Program-made: the position numbers and the translations under genes | The notes under the pieces: model-generated | Databases searched by the model: none | The model's input: the letters and a program-made list of their open reading frames with translations, nothing else | What the model was told of the DNA's origin: nothing | From: Sphingosinicellaceae bacterium | GTDB lineage: Bacteria; Pseudomonadota; Alphaproteobacteria; Sphingomonadales; Sphingomonadaceae | Direction of reading: 5' to 3' | Length of the DNA stretch: 64,000 nucleotides | NCBI GenBank assembly: GCA_019285715.1 | Contig: CP079108.1 | Coordinates: forward strand, 248,001 to 312,000 | Shown: positions 8,227-15,839 of the stretch, piece after piece | Layout: the number at the start of each line of letters is the position of its first letter | How positions within the stretch are numbered: the stretch's first letter is position 1

Positions 8227-9234
8227 TCATGCCTCGGTGTCCCCCAGCGGATGCCCCGCTCGTGATGCGAAGCGCGCGATCAGCCAGCTTCGGAACAGGC
8301 TGATCGCGGGGTCGGACAGGTCCTCCGGGCGCAGTTTCAGGTAATAGCCGAAGCCGTCCTCGATGATCGAATCGTAGGGCATCACCAGGCGCCCATCCGC
8401 GAGTTCGGGGGCGAACATGTCGATGTCCGCGAGCGCCACGCCGTCGGCGGCAATGGCATAGCTGACCGCCGCCAGCGCTGTGTCGAAGGCGAGGCCGCGG
8501 TCGACGTCCACGGCGATCCGGCACTGCCGCGCATAGATGCTCCACAACAGGCTGCGCGGCTCGTTCTCGAGCTTGACGTGGAGCAGGTGGTTGTCGGCGA
8601 GGAACTGGGGCAGCGGCTTGCCGGCGTGGCGGGCGGCGGTCTGCGGCGAGCACACCGGCGCGACCCGGACCATCCACAGGAAGTCGGTGATCCGGTCGTC
8701 GACGCCGGGCTGGTCGAAGACGATCGCCATGTCGATCTCGGTGCTGGGCAGGCCCGTGACGTGCGAGCTCGAGATGTCGATCCGGATATCCGGATGCTCG
8801 GCGTGGAAGTCCTGGATCATCGGCAGCGCGATCTGGTGGAGCAACGACGGCGGGATATGGACCCGGATCGGCCGGCTCCCCGAGGCATTGTCGGCGATCG
8901 CGTTCATCGTCGCCTCGATCCGGTCGAACGACTTGCTGACCTCGGGCAGCAGCGCCTCGCCCGCCGGGGTCAGCGCCAGCCGCGGCCCGGCGCGGTCGAA
9001 CAATTTGCGCCCGAGCAGGTCCTCGAGACTGATGATGTGCCGGCTGACCGCGCTCTGCGAGACGTTGAGCGCCTGTGCGCCGAGCGTGAAGCTGAGGCGC
9101 TGGCCAACCGCGTCGAAGGCCCGCAGCGCATTGAGCGGCAGCCAGCGGCGGTTGACGGGTTGCGGCTTGGCGATCGTAGTCCTCCGGCGGCGGTGAATTG
9201 TCAGCGTACGCTGCCTGTTTTCGTGACCACGCAC
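8227..9234 (-). CDS. LysR family transcriptional regulator (GcvA-like)
   Basis: 335 residues from the GTG at 9234, which is preceded by GGAG; an ATC behind GGAGG (near 9177) would be a rarer alternative start, and the frame open to 9663 is too long. The winged HTH is LNALRAFDAVGQRLSFTLGA then LNVSQSAVSRHI (about 35-75), a GcvA-type pattern. A periplasmic-binding-protein-like effector domain follows, beginning IRVHIPPSLL and ending near SLFRSWLIARFA. It is divergent from the Rieske-sarcosine oxidase operon across 128 bp and is its most likely regulator (inference from arrangement). Confidence 0.88.
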   Translation of the reverse strand: MRGHENRQRTLTIHRRRRTTIAKPQPVNRRWLPLNALRAFDAVGQRLSFTLGAQALNVSQSAVSRHIISLEDLLGRKLFDRAGPRLALTPAGEALLPEVSKSFDRIEATMNAIADNASGSRPIRVHIPPSLLHQIALPMIQDFHAEHPDIRIDISSSHVTGLPSTEIDMAIVFDQPGVDDRITDFLWMVRVAPVCSPQTAARHAGKPLPQFLADNHLLHVKLENEPRSLLWSIYARQCRIAVDVDRGLAFDTALAAVSYAIAADGVALADIDMFAPELADGRLVMPYDSIIEDGFGYYLKLRPEDLSDPAISLFRSWLIARFASRAGHPLGDTEA

Positions 9235-9279
9235 AATCTCCGCCAAATGGTTAGGCCGCGGCGTCCGCGCTTCCCGGAA

Positions 9280-9329
9280 TTGACATGCCTGCATCCACAA
9301 ATGCGATTTAATCCCGCCGCGATTTTGTG
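9280..9329 (+). promoter_or_regulatory. Putative promoter and LysR operator of the demethylation operon
   Basis: TTGACA at 9280-9285 fits a -35 box; the best -10 candidates (around GATTTAAT, 9305-9312) are spaced longer than usual. CACAAA (9296-9301) and TTTGTG (9324-9329) form an inverted repeat around it, of the dyad kind used by LysR regulators. The site lies between the two divergent genes, 34 bp before the Rieske start codon. Confidence 0.35.
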
Positions 9330-9362
9330 CGACCCCGGTGCCGAGGGGCCGGGAGATCTGAG

Positions 9363-10568
9363 TTGGACTGGAGTGCGATCGCGGCTGCGCTGGGGCGCAG
9401 GGAGGCGGGCCATGCCTTGCCGCAGGCGCTCTATAACAGCGCCGACGCGTTCGCGTTCGACCTGCAGGCGATCTTCGCCCAGTCGTGGCTGTTCGCCGGC
9501 TTCGTTGCCGAGGTCCGCGGTGCCGGCGACTATGTCTCGCTGATAATCGGCGAATACCCGGTGCTGATCGTCCGCGGCCGTGACGGCGACGTCCGCGCCT
9601 TCCACAACAGCTGCCGCCACCGCGGCTCATTGCTGTGCAAGCCCGGATCCGGGACCGCGCCACGGCTGGTCTGCCCGTACCACCGCTGGACCTACGGCCT
9701 CGACGGCAAGTTGCTCGCCGCGGGGCGGATGCCCGACGATTTCGTCAAGGGCGAGCACAGCCTGATGCCGGTGCACCTCGAGACCGTCGCCGGGGCGATG
9801 TTCATCTGCCTGGCCGAGACACCGCCGCCGTTCGACACGATGCGCCGCGACCTGACGCCGCTGCTCGCGCCGCACAACCTCGACCACGCCAAATTGGCGT
9901 TCGAATCGACGCTGGTCGAGTACGGCAACTGGAAGCTGGTGATGGAGAACGGGCGCGAATGCTATCACTGCCCGACCGGCCACCCCGAGCTGTCGAAGAC
10001 CTTCCCGACCGGCGCGACCGCGCATTTCGAGGCGAGCTCGGAGCATGAACGGGCCTTCGACGCGCGCATGCTGAGTATCGCCCTGCCGTCCGGCCCGGTC
10101 GAGGAAGCGTGGTGGCAGGCGGTGCGCTTTCCGCTCAACAACTCGATGACCTCGATGACCATCGACGGCACCCCTAGCGTCAAGCGGCTGATGTGCGAGA
10201 TCGGCGGCGGCGACATCGGCTCGCTGCGCTGGGCGGTCGAGCCCAACAGCTTCTGCCACTCGACCGGCGACTACACCTTTTCGTTCACCGCGATGCCGGT
10301 CGGCCCGCGCGAGACGCACGTCGTCGCAAAGTGGCTGGTCCACGAGGACGCGGTCGAGGGCGTCGACTACGACGTTGCTTCGCTGTCCGACCTGTGGACG
10401 CGCACGAACCTGCAGGACAAGGAATTCGTCGAGAACAACCAGCGGGGCGTCAACTCGCCCGGCTACCGACCCGGGCCCTACTCGCCGGAGGCGGAGTCAC
10501 TGACGATGCGCTTCGTCGACTGGTATTGCACGACGGCGCAGCGCTATCTCGATACGCATCCCGCATGA
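9363..10568 (+). CDS. Rieske [2Fe-2S] aromatic-ring-hydroxylating-type oxygenase, GbcA-like
   Basis: 401 residues from a TTG start with GGGAG 8 nt upstream. The Rieske cluster ligands are Cys84, His86, Cys104 and His107 (CRHRGSLLC, CPYHRWTYG). The mononuclear iron site lies in the segment ENGRECYHCPTGHPEL, with His202 and His207. This segment is the hallmark of the subgroup that oxidatively removes N-methyl groups from quaternary amines, such as glycine betaine monooxygenase GbcA and stachydrine demethylase. The exact substrate is not readable. It is the first gene of the operon and overlaps the next by 4 bp. A dedicated ferredoxin-NAD(P)H reductase, which such oxygenases need, is not in the window. 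Confidence 0.9.
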   Translation: MDWSAIAAALGRREAGHALPQALYNSADAFAFDLQAIFAQSWLFAGFVAEVRGAGDYVSLIIGEYPVLIVRGRDGDVRAFHNSCRHRGSLLCKPGSGTAPRLVCPYHRWTYGLDGKLLAAGRMPDDFVKGEHSLMPVHLETVAGAMFICLAETPPPFDTMRRDLTPLLAPHNLDHAKLAFESTLVEYGNWKLVMENGRECYHCPTGHPELSKTFPTGATAHFEASSEHERAFDARMLSIALPSGPVEEAWWQAVRFPLNNSMTSMTIDGTPSVKRLMCEIGGGDIGSLRWAVEPNSFCHSTGDYTFSFTAMPVGPRETHVVAKWLVHEDAVEGVDYDVASLSDLWTRTNLQDKEFVENNQRGVNSPGYRPGPYSPEAESLTMRFVDWYCTTAQRYLDTHPA

Positions 10569-11806
10569 CCACCGACCCCAAGTTCCGTCCCGAGACGCTG
10601 GCCGTGCGCGCCGGCTATGACCCGCAGCAGGGCGCTAACGCCGCCAAGCCGCCGATCTACATGACCTCGACCTTCGCCTACGCCTCGGCGCAGCAGGCCA
10701 AGGACATCCACGAGGCCTATTTCCACAATACCGGTCCCGAAGTCGGCGGCGCGGGACACATTTATTCGCGGCTCGGCCACCCCAACCTCGATATGGTCGA
10801 GACCCGGCTGGCGGCATTGGATGGTGCCGAAGCGGCGGCGGTGTTCAACTCCGGCATGGCGACCCACACGGCGATCGCGCTGGCGCACGTCCGCCCCGGT
10901 GACAGCGTCGTCCACAGCCGCCCGATCTATGGCGGCACCGACGGGCTGTACAATATCCTGATGCCCGAGCTCGGGGCGCACAGCTTCGGCTTCACCGACG
11001 GCTGCGACGAGGCCAACATCCGCGCTGCGGTCGATGCTGCACGCGCCGCGGGCCCGCTCAAGCTGATCGTCATCGAGACGCCGGCCAATCCGACTGCAGC
11101 GCTGGTCGACATCGCGCTGGTCGTGCGGATCGCCGCCGGGATCACCCCGCGCCCGCTGGTGGTCGTCGACAACACCCTGCTCGGGCCGATGATGCAGCGG
11201 CCGATCGAGCTTGGCGCCGACCTGTGCATGACCTCGCTGACCAAATATTGCGGCGGGCACAGCGACCTGCTCGCGGGCGGCGTCAGCGGCACCGCGGCGA
11301 TGATCGCGCCGCTGCGGCTGTTGCGGACGACGCTCGGCAGCCACCTCGACCCGCACACTTGCTGGCTGATGCTGCGCTCGATGGAGACCGTCCACCTGCG
11401 CGTCGAGCGGGCGATGGCCAATGCGCGCATCGTCGCCGAATTTCTCAGGGATCACGCCAAGATCGCCAGCGTCACCTACCTCGGCTTCACCCCCGCCGGT
11501 ACTCCGGCGCGCGCCGTCTATGAGCGCCAATGCAAGGCGGCGGGCTCGACCTTCTCGTTCCGCGTCAAAGGCGACGAGGCGGCGGCATTCCGCTTCCTCG
11601 ACAAGCTCCGCCTGCTGCGCTTCGCGGTCAGTCTCGGCGGGTCGGAAACGCTGATCACCCACCCCGCGACGACCACGCACTATTCGGTGCCGCAGGCGCA
11701 GCGCGAGATCGTCGGCATCGACGAGGCGACTCTGCGCGTGTCGATCGGCATCGAGCATGTCGACGACCTGCTCGACGACCTCAGACAAGCCTTGGAAGCC
11801 GTGTAG
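10565..11806 (+). CDS. PLP-dependent cystathionine gamma-synthase/methionine gamma-lyase family enzyme
   Basis: 413 residues, starting at an ATG that overlaps the Rieske stop codon (ATGA). It has the full fold-type I Cys/Met-metabolism signature: Tyr67-Ser68-Arg69 (HIYSRLGHPN), the PLP-stacking region FNSGMATHT, DNTLLGP for the pyridine-N aspartate, and the Schiff-base lysine Lys227 in TSLTKYCGGHSD. Known members do beta- or gamma-elimination or replacement at sulfur-substituted amino acids. Its place inside an N-demethylation operon suggests that the substrate or an intermediate carries a leaving group, perhaps a thioether. That is inference; it might also act on homocysteine generated by methyl transfer. 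Confidence 0.9.
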   Translation: MTTDPKFRPETLAVRAGYDPQQGANAAKPPIYMTSTFAYASAQQAKDIHEAYFHNTGPEVGGAGHIYSRLGHPNLDMVETRLAALDGAEAAAVFNSGMATHTAIALAHVRPGDSVVHSRPIYGGTDGLYNILMPELGAHSFGFTDGCDEANIRAAVDAARAAGPLKLIVIETPANPTAALVDIALVVRIAAGITPRPLVVVDNTLLGPMMQRPIELGADLCMTSLTKYCGGHSDLLAGGVSGTAAMIAPLRLLRTTLGSHLDPHTCWLMLRSMETVHLRVERAMANARIVAEFLRDHAKIASVTYLGFTPAGTPARAVYERQCKAAGSTFSFRVKGDEAAAFRFLDKLRLLRFAVSLGGSETLITHPATTTHYSVPQAQREIVGIDEATLRVSIGIEHVDDLLDDLRQALEAV

Positions 11807-13215
11807 TGGTCGTCGACGTCCACGCTCTCGACGGCAAGATCACCGCGCCCGAGACGCGCTACGACGTCGTCGTGGTCGGTGCGGGCCCGGCCGGGATCGC
11901 TGCCGCGCTCGCCGCCGCCGAAGCCGGCAAGTCGGTGCTGCTCGTCGACGAGAACCCGGTTTCCGGCCTGTCGATGGGGAACGACGTGCCGCTGTTCTAC
12001 GGCGGGCGCATGACCGGCGCGGTGCAGAACCCGGGACGCATGGTCGAGCAGATGCTCGCCAGCCAGCCCGCGCTCGAGGCCGCATTCGAGGCGGGCATCG
12101 AGGTTCTGCTCGGCACGACGGCGTGGGGCCTGTACCGCAACGGCCCCGCGATGCGGACGCTACCGGGCTCGCTGCTCGGGCTGGCGGACGCCAAGAGCGC
12201 CTCGATGGTCGGCTTCGACAGGCTGGTGCTGGCGACCGGCGCGCGCGACGTGGCGCTCGGCTTCGCCGGCTGGGACCGGCCCGGGGTGATGGGCGCGCAG
12301 GGCTTCCACGCCCTGCTCGCGCGCTACGATGCGCTGGCCGGCCGCCGCGTGCTAGTCCTCGGGTCGGGCGAACTGGCGCTGGCGACGGCGCTGCTGGCGC
12401 TCGACCGCGGCCTCGAAGTCGCGGGCATCGTTGAGGTCCGGGATGCCGTGCAGGGGCCGTACGCACTCGCAGCGCGCGTTATCGCGGCCGGCGTCCCGAT
12501 CCATCGCGGCACCACGGTTGCCGGCGTCAGCGGCGGCATCGACGGTGTCGAGCACGTAGTCCTGCGCCCCATCGGCGGCGGCGCGGACGTCGAGATTGCC
12601 TGCGACACGGTCTGCCTCGCGCTCGCCGTCGCGCCGGCGACCGAGCTTCTCGACGCCGCCGGTGGCAAGCCGGGCGACGACATCGAACTCGTCGGCGACG
12701 CGGCGGGACGCCTGCCCGACATGGCCTACATTGCGGACTGGTCGCGCGCGCTGGGCAACTTCGCCCCTGCCGACACCATCGTCTGCCAGTGCGAGGCGGT
12801 CACCCGGGCCGACCTGCTCGGCGTCCAGCCGCCCGCCTACCTCGACCGCCCCGAGGCGATGGCGGCGCGCTCGCTGGAGACGCTCGCCGCCGATGGCCCC
12901 GCGCACCCCGACCAGATCAAGCGCCTGACCCGCGCCGGCATGGGCGTCTGCCAGGGCCGCCGCTGCCGCACCCAGGTCGCCTGCCTGCTCGCCGAGGCCT
13001 CGAACCTGTCGGTCGACGACGTGCCCGTCGCCAGCTTCCGCGCGCCGGTACGCCCGATCCCGCTCGGCATCCTCGCGGACTGGCACGAGCGCGCCGACAT
13101 GGCCGCGGGCTGGGACGTGTGGTTCGGTATCCCGACCCAGTGGACGCCCTACGCCGACATCGGCACGCCGCGCGAAGCCGAGATCGTCGCCCACGGCGGC
13201 AACATGCATGTCTGA
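11806..13215 (+). CDS. FAD/NAD(P)-binding oxidoreductase with [2Fe-2S] domain, HcnB/OoxA-like
   Basis: 469 residues from a GTG sharing one base with the previous TAG. Two Rossmann dinucleotide sites are seen: VVVVGAGPAGIAAAL near residue 21 and VLVLGSGELALATALL near 184. The C-terminal part has Cys327, Cys329, Cys382 and Cys387 (CQCE and CQGRRC) in the spacing of a BFD-like [2Fe-2S] domain. The same layout is found in the large subunits of opine oxidase, hydrogen cyanide synthase HcnB and hydroxyproline dehydrogenase. It probably forms a membrane-associated amine dehydrogenase with the next gene product, with which it overlaps by 8 bp. It could also supply electrons to the Rieske oxygenase. 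Confidence 0.87.
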   Translation: MVVDVHALDGKITAPETRYDVVVVGAGPAGIAAALAAAEAGKSVLLVDENPVSGLSMGNDVPLFYGGRMTGAVQNPGRMVEQMLASQPALEAAFEAGIEVLLGTTAWGLYRNGPAMRTLPGSLLGLADAKSASMVGFDRLVLATGARDVALGFAGWDRPGVMGAQGFHALLARYDALAGRRVLVLGSGELALATALLALDRGLEVAGIVEVRDAVQGPYALAARVIAAGVPIHRGTTVAGVSGGIDGVEHVVLRPIGGGADVEIACDTVCLALAVAPATELLDAAGGKPGDDIELVGDAAGRLPDMAYIADWSRALGNFAPADTIVCQCEAVTRADLLGVQPPAYLDRPEAMAARSLETLAADGPAHPDQIKRLTRAGMGVCQGRRCRTQVACLLAEASNLSVDDVPVASFRAPVRPIPLGILADWHERADMAAGWDVWFGIPTQWTPYADIGTPREAEIVAHGGNMHV

Positions 13216-14341
13216 GGTCCCTACGGGAGCCTCGGTCGTCGTCATCGGCGCGGGCGTCACCGGGCTCAGCGCCGCGTGGTGGCTGGCGCGCTCGGGCATC
13301 GACGTCGTCGTGCTCGACAAGGGCATCGTCGGCTGGGAGGCCTCGGGCCGCAACGGTGGCGGTGCGTCGCATTACCAAAGCCCGTTGTTCGCCGAGGAAC
13401 AGCGCCTGTGGCCGCAGATGGACGACCTGCTCGGCTACCCCACCGAATACCGCCGCGAGCGCATCATCATCCAGCGCGACCAGGTCCTGCTCGACCATTA
13501 TCTCGCGGTCGGCCGGATGTGCACCGCGATGGGCTACCCCGTCGACCCGATGGACTCGTTGCAGGCCCAAGCCGCGGTCCCGCTTACCGATGAAACCTGC
13601 CTCGGCGGCATCCACCTGCGTTTCGGCGGCCACGCCAACCCGCAGCGCACGGTGCAGGCTTATGCCTGGGCGCTGCAGGACCTCGGCGGGCGGATCCGCC
13701 AGCACACGCCGGCGCTGTCGATCGAGCATGAGGGTGGTCGCGCCGTCGCCATCCACACCTCGCGCGGGCGTATCGCCTGCGACGCGCTGGTCGTCGCCGC
13801 CGGGCCGCAGTCGGGGCTGCTGCTCGCTCCCCTCGGCATCGATTTCCCGCTCGCCTCCGCGCGCGCCGAGATGATCGTCACCGAGCCAGCGCCGTTGATG
13901 CCGATCGGCGGCGTCGACGGCAACGGCCTGTACGGGCGGCAGACCCTTCGGGGCAACCTGGCGTTCGGCGGCGGCCCGCACGAGTGGATCGGCATGACCC
14001 CGACCGGCCCCGAGGCGCGCCCGACCTCGCCGCTGGTCCGCAACCTCGCGCGCCGCGTCGCCGAGATGTTCCCCCGTGCCGCGCACCTCAACGTCATCCG
14101 CAGCTGGGCCGGCGTCATCGAGAACACCCCCGACGGCCGCCCGATCCTCGACCGTCGCGACAACATCACCATGGCGACGATGTCGGGCGTCGGGTTTGGG
14201 CTGTCCCCGGCCAGCGGCCACGCGATCCGCGACCTTGTCTTGGACGGCGCCTGCTCGTTCACCGACCTCGCCAAGCTCGGCCTCGCACGCTTCGCCGACC
14301 TCCCTATCGACTGGCGCGAGCAGCGCGGCTGGGCGGCATGA
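13208..14341 (+). CDS. FAD-dependent amino acid/amine oxidoreductase (DAO family), HcnC/OoxB-like
   Basis: 377 residues. The FAD site is VVVIGAGVTGLSAAWWLA (9-26), followed by WEASGRNGGG, a motif of D-amino-acid-oxidase/glycine-oxidase-like enzymes. The C-terminal end 'SWAGVIENTPDGRPILDR...MSGVGFGLSPASGHAI' is the second FAD contact. It overlaps the preceding HcnB-like gene (8 bp) and the following soxB (ATGA), consistent with an alpha-beta amine dehydrogenase. A likely role is oxidation of a secondary or tertiary amine intermediate such as dimethylglycine (inference). Confidence 0.88.
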   Translation: MSEVPTGASVVVIGAGVTGLSAAWWLARSGIDVVVLDKGIVGWEASGRNGGGASHYQSPLFAEEQRLWPQMDDLLGYPTEYRRERIIIQRDQVLLDHYLAVGRMCTAMGYPVDPMDSLQAQAAVPLTDETCLGGIHLRFGGHANPQRTVQAYAWALQDLGGRIRQHTPALSIEHEGGRAVAIHTSRGRIACDALVVAAGPQSGLLLAPLGIDFPLASARAEMIVTEPAPLMPIGGVDGNGLYGRQTLRGNLAFGGGPHEWIGMTPTGPEARPTSPLVRNLARRVAEMFPRAAHLNVIRSWAGVIENTPDGRPILDRRDNITMATMSGVGFGLSPASGHAIRDLVLDGACSFTDLAKLGLARFADLPIDWREQRGWAA

Positions 14342-15594
14342 GTAAATATTCGGCCCTCGCCCTGCTGCGCGGCGCGCTGACCGGCCAGAAGCACTGGCAG
14401 CCCGCATGGCGCGACCCGGAGCCGAAGAAGTCCTACGACGTCGTCATCATCGGCGGCGGCGGACACGGCCTGTCGACCGCCTACTACCTCGCCAAGCATC
14501 ACGGCATCCGCAATATCGCGGTGCTGGAGAAGGGCTGGATCGGCGGCGGCAACACCGGGCGCAACACCACCATCGTCCGCTCCAACTATCGGCAACCGGC
14601 GCTGCACAACTTCTTCGATTTCGCCCTCAAGCTGTGGGAGGGCATGAGCGACGAACTGAACTTCAACGTCATGTTCAGCACGCGCGGCGCGCTGTTCCTC
14701 GGCCACTCCGACAGCGACATGACGCAGCTCGCGCAGCGCGGTGACGCGCTGACGTGCGACGGCATCGACGCCGAGCTCCTCGACCGCGAGCAGGTCCGCA
14801 GGCTGGTCCTCAACCTCGACATGTCGCGAGATGCGCGCTTCCCGATCCACGGCGGCCTGACCCAGCGGCGTGGCGGCACCGCGCGCCACGACGCGGTCGC
14901 CTGGGGCTATGCCCGCGCCGCCGACGCACTCGGGGTCGACGTCGTACAGAATTGCGAGGTTACCGGCTTCGAGATGGCGGGCGGCCGCGTGACCGGTGTC
15001 GAGACCTCCCGCGGGCGCATCGGCGCAGGCCGCACCGGCATCTGCGTCGCGGGCAACAGCGGGCCCGTCGCGGGCCTGGCGGGGATCAAGCTGCCGATCG
15101 AGGCGCAGACGCTGCAGGCGTTCGTCACCGAGCCGGTCAAGCCGATGATCGACACGGTGATCATGTCGCAGTCGCTGCACTGCTACATCAGCCAGTCCGA
15201 CAAGGGCGGCATCGTCCTCGGCGGCGACCCCGACCAGTTCCCGAGCTACGCCCAGCGCGGCCTAGCGCCGCGCATCGAGAAGGCCGCCGCCGAGGCGATC
15301 GCGCTGGTGCCCGCGCTCTCGCGGCTGCGGATGGTGCGCTGCTGGTCGGGCACCACCGACATGAGCTTCGACGGCTCGCCGATCATCTCGGCGCTGCCGG
15401 TCGACAACCTCTATCTGAACGGCGGCTGGTGCTACGGCGGCTTCAAGGCGACGCCCGGCTCGGGCTTCGCCTATGCGCAGCTGCTCGCAACCGGCACGTC
15501 GCATCCGCTGGCGGCACCGTTCGCCTTCGACCGCTTCGCCCGGGGCGCGACCATCGACGAGGCCGGAGTCGGCCCATGGCCGCAGCTTCGCTGA
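14338..15594 (+). CDS. soxB: Sarcosine oxidase subunit beta
   Basis: 418 residues, the usual length of SoxB. The ATG overlaps the previous stop codon. The FAD site is VVIIGGGGHGLSTAYYLA (about 35-52), and the conserved N-terminal WIGGGNTGRNTTIVRSNY follows. His184 in GGTARHDAVAWGYARAAD lies in the region where the FMN of heterotetrameric sarcosine oxidase is covalently attached at the alpha-beta interface. The end 'NGGWCYGGFKATPGSG' is typical. The subunit oxidises sarcosine to an imine, which goes to the folate site of SoxA. The gene order soxB-D-A-G is complete here. Confidence 0.96.
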   Translation: MSKYSALALLRGALTGQKHWQPAWRDPEPKKSYDVVIIGGGGHGLSTAYYLAKHHGIRNIAVLEKGWIGGGNTGRNTTIVRSNYRQPALHNFFDFALKLWEGMSDELNFNVMFSTRGALFLGHSDSDMTQLAQRGDALTCDGIDAELLDREQVRRLVLNLDMSRDARFPIHGGLTQRRGGTARHDAVAWGYARAADALGVDVVQNCEVTGFEMAGGRVTGVETSRGRIGAGRTGICVAGNSGPVAGLAGIKLPIEAQTLQAFVTEPVKPMIDTVIMSQSLHCYISQSDKGGIVLGGDPDQFPSYAQRGLAPRIEKAAAEAIALVPALSRLRMVRCWSGTTDMSFDGSPIISALPVDNLYLNGGWCYGGFKATPGSGFAYAQLLATGTSHPLAAPFAFDRFARGATIDEAGVGPWPQLR

Positions 15595-15839
15595 TGCTGC
15601 TGATCAGCTGCCCCCACTGCGGCGAACGCGCCCAGGTCGAGTTCACCTACGAGCGCACCCTCGACTCCGTCGTCACGCTGGCCATGCCGCCCGAGGACGC
15701 GATGCGCGCGCTGTACGAGCGCGCCAACCCGCGCGGCCTCGACGACGAGTTGTGGCGGCACAGCTATGGTTGCCGGCAATGGCTGCTGATCCGCCGGAAC
15801 CGGACGACGCACGCCATCGAGAGCGTGAAGGCGCGGTGA
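15594..15839 (+). CDS. soxD: Sarcosine oxidase subunit delta
   Basis: 81 residues. The ATG at 15594 shares one base with the soxB TGA (TGATG). The zinc-binding pattern of SoxD is present: Cys6 and Cys9 (SCPHCGER), then His56 and Cys60 (RHSYGCRQW). The length is close to the normal roughly 90-100 residues. The delta subunit stabilises the heterotetramer and has no catalytic role. The gene overlaps the GTG start of soxA by 4 bp. Confidence 0.95.
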   Translation: MLLISCPHCGERAQVEFTYERTLDSVVTLAMPPEDAMRALYERANPRGLDDELWRHSYGCRQWLLIRRNRTTHAIESVKAR

